Of a stretch of DNA of 64,000 nucleotides, positions 61,556 through 64,000 are shown piece by piece; within the stretch, counting starts at the first letter, position 1, and the number at the start of each line of letters is the position of its first letter. This DNA is from Streptomyces sp. NBC_01197. GTDB taxonomy: Bacteria; Actinomycetota; Actinomycetes; Streptomycetales; Streptomycetaceae. Made by a program: the position numbers and the translations under genes. The notes beneath the pieces are model-generated. The model was not told the DNA's origin. It ran no database searches and saw nothing but the letters and a program-made list of their open reading frames with translations. Where the stretch lies: the NCBI RefSeq assembly GCF_036010505.1, contig NZ_CP108569.1, forward strand, positions 2,730,001 through 2,794,000, read 5' to 3'.

Positions 61556-62479
61556 TCAGACCGACGCGGGCTCGCGGTCCGCGCCCTCGGCGACGACGCC
61601 CGCGACGCGGCGCAGCTTCTTCATGGGGGCCAGCTCCGACTCGTAGACCTTCTTGACGCCGTCACCGAGCGACGCCTCGATGGTGCGGATGTCGCGGACG
61701 AGGCGCGTGAGGCCCTGCGGCTCGACGGACGCCGCCTGGTCGGAGCCCCACATGGCGCGGTCCAGGGTGATGTGGCGCTCGACGAACGCCGCGCCGAGCG
61801 CGACCGCGGCCAGGGTGGTCTGGAGGCCGGTCTCGTGGCCGCTGTAGCCGATCGGGACGTTCGGGTACTCGCCCTGGAGCGTGTTGATGACGCGCAGGTT
61901 CAGCTCCTCGGCCTTGGCCGGATACGTCGAAGTGGCGTGGCAGAGCAGGATGTTGTCGCTGCCGAGCACCTCGACCGCGTGCCGGATCTGCTTCGGGGTC
62001 GACATACCGGTGGAGAGGATCACCGTACGGCCGGTGGCACGCAGCGAGCGCAGCAGCTCGTCGTCGGTGAGCGAGGCGGAGGCGACCTTGTGCGCCGGTA
62101 CGTCGAACTTCTCCAGGAACGCGACGGCCTCGGTGTCCCACGGGGAGGCGAACCAGTCGATGCCGCGCTTGGCGCAGTGGTCGGAGATGGCCCGGTACTC
62201 GGTCTCGCCGAACTCGACGCGGTGGCGGTAGTCGATGTACGTCATCCGGCCCCAGGGGGTGTCGCGCTCGATGTCCCACTGGTCGCGCGGGGTGCAGATC
62301 TCCGGCGTGCGCTTCTGGAACTTGACCGCGTCGCAGCCGGCTTCGGCGGCGATGTCGATCAGAGCGAGGGCGTTGTCCAGCTCACCGTTGTGGTTGATGC
62401 CGATCTCGCCGGTGATGTAGACGGGGTGGCCGGGGCCCGCGGTCTTGGTGCCGAGGGTACGGAGGCGGGTGGTGCTCAT
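61556..62479 (-). CDS. NeuB-like nonulosonic acid synthase without SAF domain
   Basis: 307 residues. NeuB TIM barrel: YITGEIGINHNGELDNALAL near 22-41, AVKFQKRTPE, CHATSTYPAKAEELNL, IGYSGHETG, ERHITLDRAMWGSD. It condenses phosphoenolpyruvate with a six-carbon sugar (phosphate) to a nine-carbon acid. Typical NeuB and NANS have a C-terminal SAF (antifreeze-like) domain that reaches over the partner subunit; this protein ends about 60 residues earlier, without one. Codon use is normal; not obviously broken. Confidence 0.88.
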   Translation of the reverse strand: MSTTRLRTLGTKTAGPGHPVYITGEIGINHNGELDNALALIDIAAEAGCDAVKFQKRTPEICTPRDQWDIERDTPWGRMTYIDYRHRVEFGETEYRAISDHCAKRGIDWFASPWDTEAVAFLEKFDVPAHKVASASLTDDELLRSLRATGRTVILSTGMSTPKQIRHAVEVLGSDNILLCHATSTYPAKAEELNLRVINTLQGEYPNVPIGYSGHETGLQTTLAAVALGAAFVERHITLDRAMWGSDQAASVEPQGLTRLVRDIRTIEASLGDGVKKVYESELAPMKKLRRVAGVVAEGADREPASV

Positions 62480-62490
62480 GAGGGGATTCC

Positions 62491-63804
62491 TTACTTGTTG
62501 AGGGTGGGGCCCAGGAGCCAGGCGGCGATCTCGCGGATCGCGCCCTCGCCGCCGGGGGTGGTGGTGACCGCGCGTGCGGCGCCGCGTACGGCGTCGTGGG
62601 CCTGGGCGACCGCGACGGGCCACCCGACGAGGCCGAAGCACGGCAGGTCGTTCACGTCGTTGCCGACGTAGAGCACGCGCTCGGGCGCGACACCCTGTTC
62701 TTCGCACCACTGCTTGAGTGCGAGGTCCTTGCGGTCGATGCCGTGCAGCACGGGCACCCGCAGCTTGCGGGCGCGGGCCGCGACGACCGGGTTCTGCTCG
62801 GTGGAGAGGATCAGGATCTTGAGGTCCGTGGAGTCGCGGAGCGCTGCGACACCGAGGCCGTCGCCGCGGTGGACTGCGACGAACTCGTGGCCGTCCGCGT
62901 CGATGAGGACGCGGTCGTCGGTCTGGGTGCCGTCGAAGTCCAGGACGACGGCGTCGACGTCGTCGCGGCCCGGCAGCGTACGGACGTCCAGGAGCGGCGC
63001 GAGGGCGCGGGCGCGGGCCAGGTCGTGCGGGTCGTCGATCTCCAGCACGCGGGCCGGATCGGTACGGACCAGGGCGGTCTCGCCGAAGAAGCGGTGCCGG
63101 GCGGCGCGGAAGCCCCCGGCGTTCATGGCGTACGCCGCGCCGGTCTCCAGATAGTCCTGCGGGCGGTCCTGTCGGCGGGGGCGGAACGCCTTGTCGTGGT
63201 TGACCCCGGTGGTGTCCGTACCTCCGCCGTCGGCGTCGGCGCGCTGCTCCTCGCGCCAGATGAAGCCGTGCGTGGGGGCGACGGTGAGCGCGGTGTCCGC
63301 GCCGCCCGTGGCGACCGCGGCCGCCACCCCGTCGATCTCCGCGCTGGTGAGGAAAGGGCTGGTGCACTGCACGAGCAGCACGACATCCGTTCCGGGGTAC
63401 GCGTCGAGCGCATGCAGCACGGCGGCCTCGCTGGTCGCCGTGTCCCCGGCGATCTCGGCGGGGCGCAGCACCACGTCGGCGCCGGCCTCGCGTGCCGCCG
63501 TCGCGATCCGCTCGTCGTCCGTCGACACGGCGACGTCGGTGACCTGGCGTGCGCCCAGACAGGCGCGGACCGCGCGGGCCACCAGCGGTACGCCGCCGAC
63601 CGGTTCGAGGTTCTTGGCCGGCACGCCCTTCGATCCTCCGCGAGCCGGGATCACGGCCAGCACCCGGGGGGCCTTGGCCGGTGCCGCGGGCTGCGTGGAC
63701 TCAGCGGGCTGCACGGACCCAGCAGATCGAGCGGGCTGGGCGGGCCTCGACGGCCCGGCCGCTGGTTCGGCGGCTTCGGCGGCTTCAGCGGCTTCGGTGG
63801 GCAT
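62491..63804 (-). CDS. CMP-nonulosonate synthetase fused to HAD phosphatase
   Basis: 437 residues from the ATG at 63804. After a Pro/Ala-rich leader, a NeuA/KdsB-type cytidylyltransferase (AVIPARGGSKGVPAKN near 50-65, VLLVQCTSPFLT, YAMNAGGFRA). From about residue 285, a KdsC-type HAD phosphatase (VVLDFDGTQTDD, LILSTEQNP, YVGNDVNDLPCF). The two domains would dephosphorylate a Kdn-9-phosphate-like product and activate it with CTP. Overlaps the upstream stop by 1 bp and is 11 bp from the NeuB gene. Confidence 0.9.
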   Translation of the reverse strand: MPTEAAEAAEAAEPAAGPSRPAQPARSAGSVQPAESTQPAAPAKAPRVLAVIPARGGSKGVPAKNLEPVGGVPLVARAVRACLGARQVTDVAVSTDDERIATAAREAGADVVLRPAEIAGDTATSEAAVLHALDAYPGTDVVLLVQCTSPFLTSAEIDGVAAAVATGGADTALTVAPTHGFIWREEQRADADGGGTDTTGVNHDKAFRPRRQDRPQDYLETGAAYAMNAGGFRAARHRFFGETALVRTDPARVLEIDDPHDLARARALAPLLDVRTLPGRDDVDAVVLDFDGTQTDDRVLIDADGHEFVAVHRGDGLGVAALRDSTDLKILILSTEQNPVVAARARKLRVPVLHGIDRKDLALKQWCEEQGVAPERVLYVGNDVNDLPCFGLVGWPVAVAQAHDAVRGAARAVTTTPGGEGAIREIAAWLLGPTLNK

Positions 63805-64000
63805 CACAGTTCTCCCATGCGGCGGATGACGGGGGCCACGCGCTGGACGCCGTGGCGGTACGCCCCGCGCGCCGCGTCCCGTACGGCGTCGCGCACGACT
63901 CGCCGTACCCCGCCGGTCTCGGCGGCCGGGGCGGCGTCCAGGCGGTAGCGGGCGAGGATGCCGGGGAGGTATCCGGGCGCGGAGACGTGGGTGTAGTAGG
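63804..64000 (-). CDS. C-terminal end of an operon gene, possibly a glycosyltransferase (partial)
   Basis: The complement is open from the window edge to a TGA at 63806-63804 and encodes YYTHVSAPGYLPGILARYRL followed by DAAPAAETGG and a basic helical end. The following gene starts on the same bases (TGATG). Only about 65 residues are visible; position at the head of the glycopolymer operon suggests glycosyltransferase, not provable here. Confidence 0.5.
   Translation of the reverse strand, partial: YYTHVSAPGYLPGILARYRLDAAPAAETGGVRRVVRDAVRDAARGAYRHGVQRVAPVIRRMGEL

Noticed and set aside
61556..63367. 603-codon frame joining the NeuB-like gene to upstream sequence
   Set aside because: The upstream part runs in another frame through the cytidylyltransferase gene and is low-complexity; NeuB starts at 62479.
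1..64000. tRNA, rRNA, riboswitch or insertion sequence
   Set aside because: Read for by eye on both strands; no convincing cloverleaf, rRNA segment, known aptamer core, transposase or terminal repeats. Short ncRNAs cannot be excluded without a covariance search.

Overview
The window looks like chromosomal DNA of a Streptomyces or close relative. GC content is very high, GTG and TTG starts are common, and neighbouring genes often overlap by 4 bp (ATGA or GTGA). Gene content agrees: XRE/DUF5753 regulators paired with DUF397 proteins, an AfsQ1/AfsQ2/SigQ locus, a SigE-family sigma factor and a teichulosonic-acid-like glycopolymer cluster. From memory, the order of the core genes resembles the SCO4880-SCO4920 part of the S. 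coelicolor chromosome; I could not check this.

Layout. (1) 1-4.9 kb: the start of an LpdA-like flavoprotein, a gamma-glutamylcyclotransferase-like protein, purine nucleoside phosphorylase and a phosphopentomutase/phosphomannomutase. (2) 4.9-28.4 kb: a variable block. It holds an SDR, a Tat-exported phospholipase C, a GlxA regulator with an HD protein and a RidA protein, a methyltransferase, an AraC remnant, an orphan protein with an AGN-type leader, a dehalogenase-like hydrolase, a four-gene lipoprotein/adaptor/ABC operon, a DUF3152 metalloprotease-like protein, an AfsQ-like two-component cassette, an XRE/DUF397 pair facing a three-gene micro-operon, an HxlR/NmrA pair and a methionine aminopeptidase/XRE pair. 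(3) 28.5-35.7 kb: M20 amidohydrolase, PH-like membrane protein, deoC, two aldehyde dehydrogenases (one without catalytic residues), a secreted protein and a uridine kinase. (4) 35.8-43.3 kb: ATP-binding anti-sigma-type protein, a second DUF397/XRE pair, sigQ, afsQ1, afsQ2 with its lipoprotein, a VanZ-like protein, a PspC-like protein and a secreted protein. (5) 43.4-57.9 kb: adenosine deaminase, hydrolase-like protein, LysR/MFS pair, ECF sigma factor, STAS protein, deoA, then the cdd/nucleoside ABC transporter/BMP lipoprotein operon and a second M20 enzyme. (6) 58.2-64 kb: LspA-like peptidase, a lone AAA/DUF234 ATPase, and a glycopolymer operon with polysialyltransferase-like, NeuB-like and NeuA-HAD genes plus a partial gene.

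The main theme is nucleoside salvage. A BMP-type ABC importer, Cdd, DeoA, Add, PNP, a pentose-phosphate mutase, DeoC and probably the downstream aldehyde dehydrogenase form a route from imported nucleosides to bases, glyceraldehyde-3-phosphate and acetaldehyde or acetate. Although spread over 54 kb and both strands, most of its transcription units carry the same 12-bp palindrome, CTACGCGCGTAG or a close variant, next to the promoter. No obvious regulator for it is encoded here. A second theme is envelope signalling: two RR-HK-lipoprotein cassettes of the same design, sigQ with an AfsQ1-type box, and several secreted or lipid-anchored proteins.

I saw no rRNA, tRNA, CRISPR array, insertion sequence, integrase or origin.
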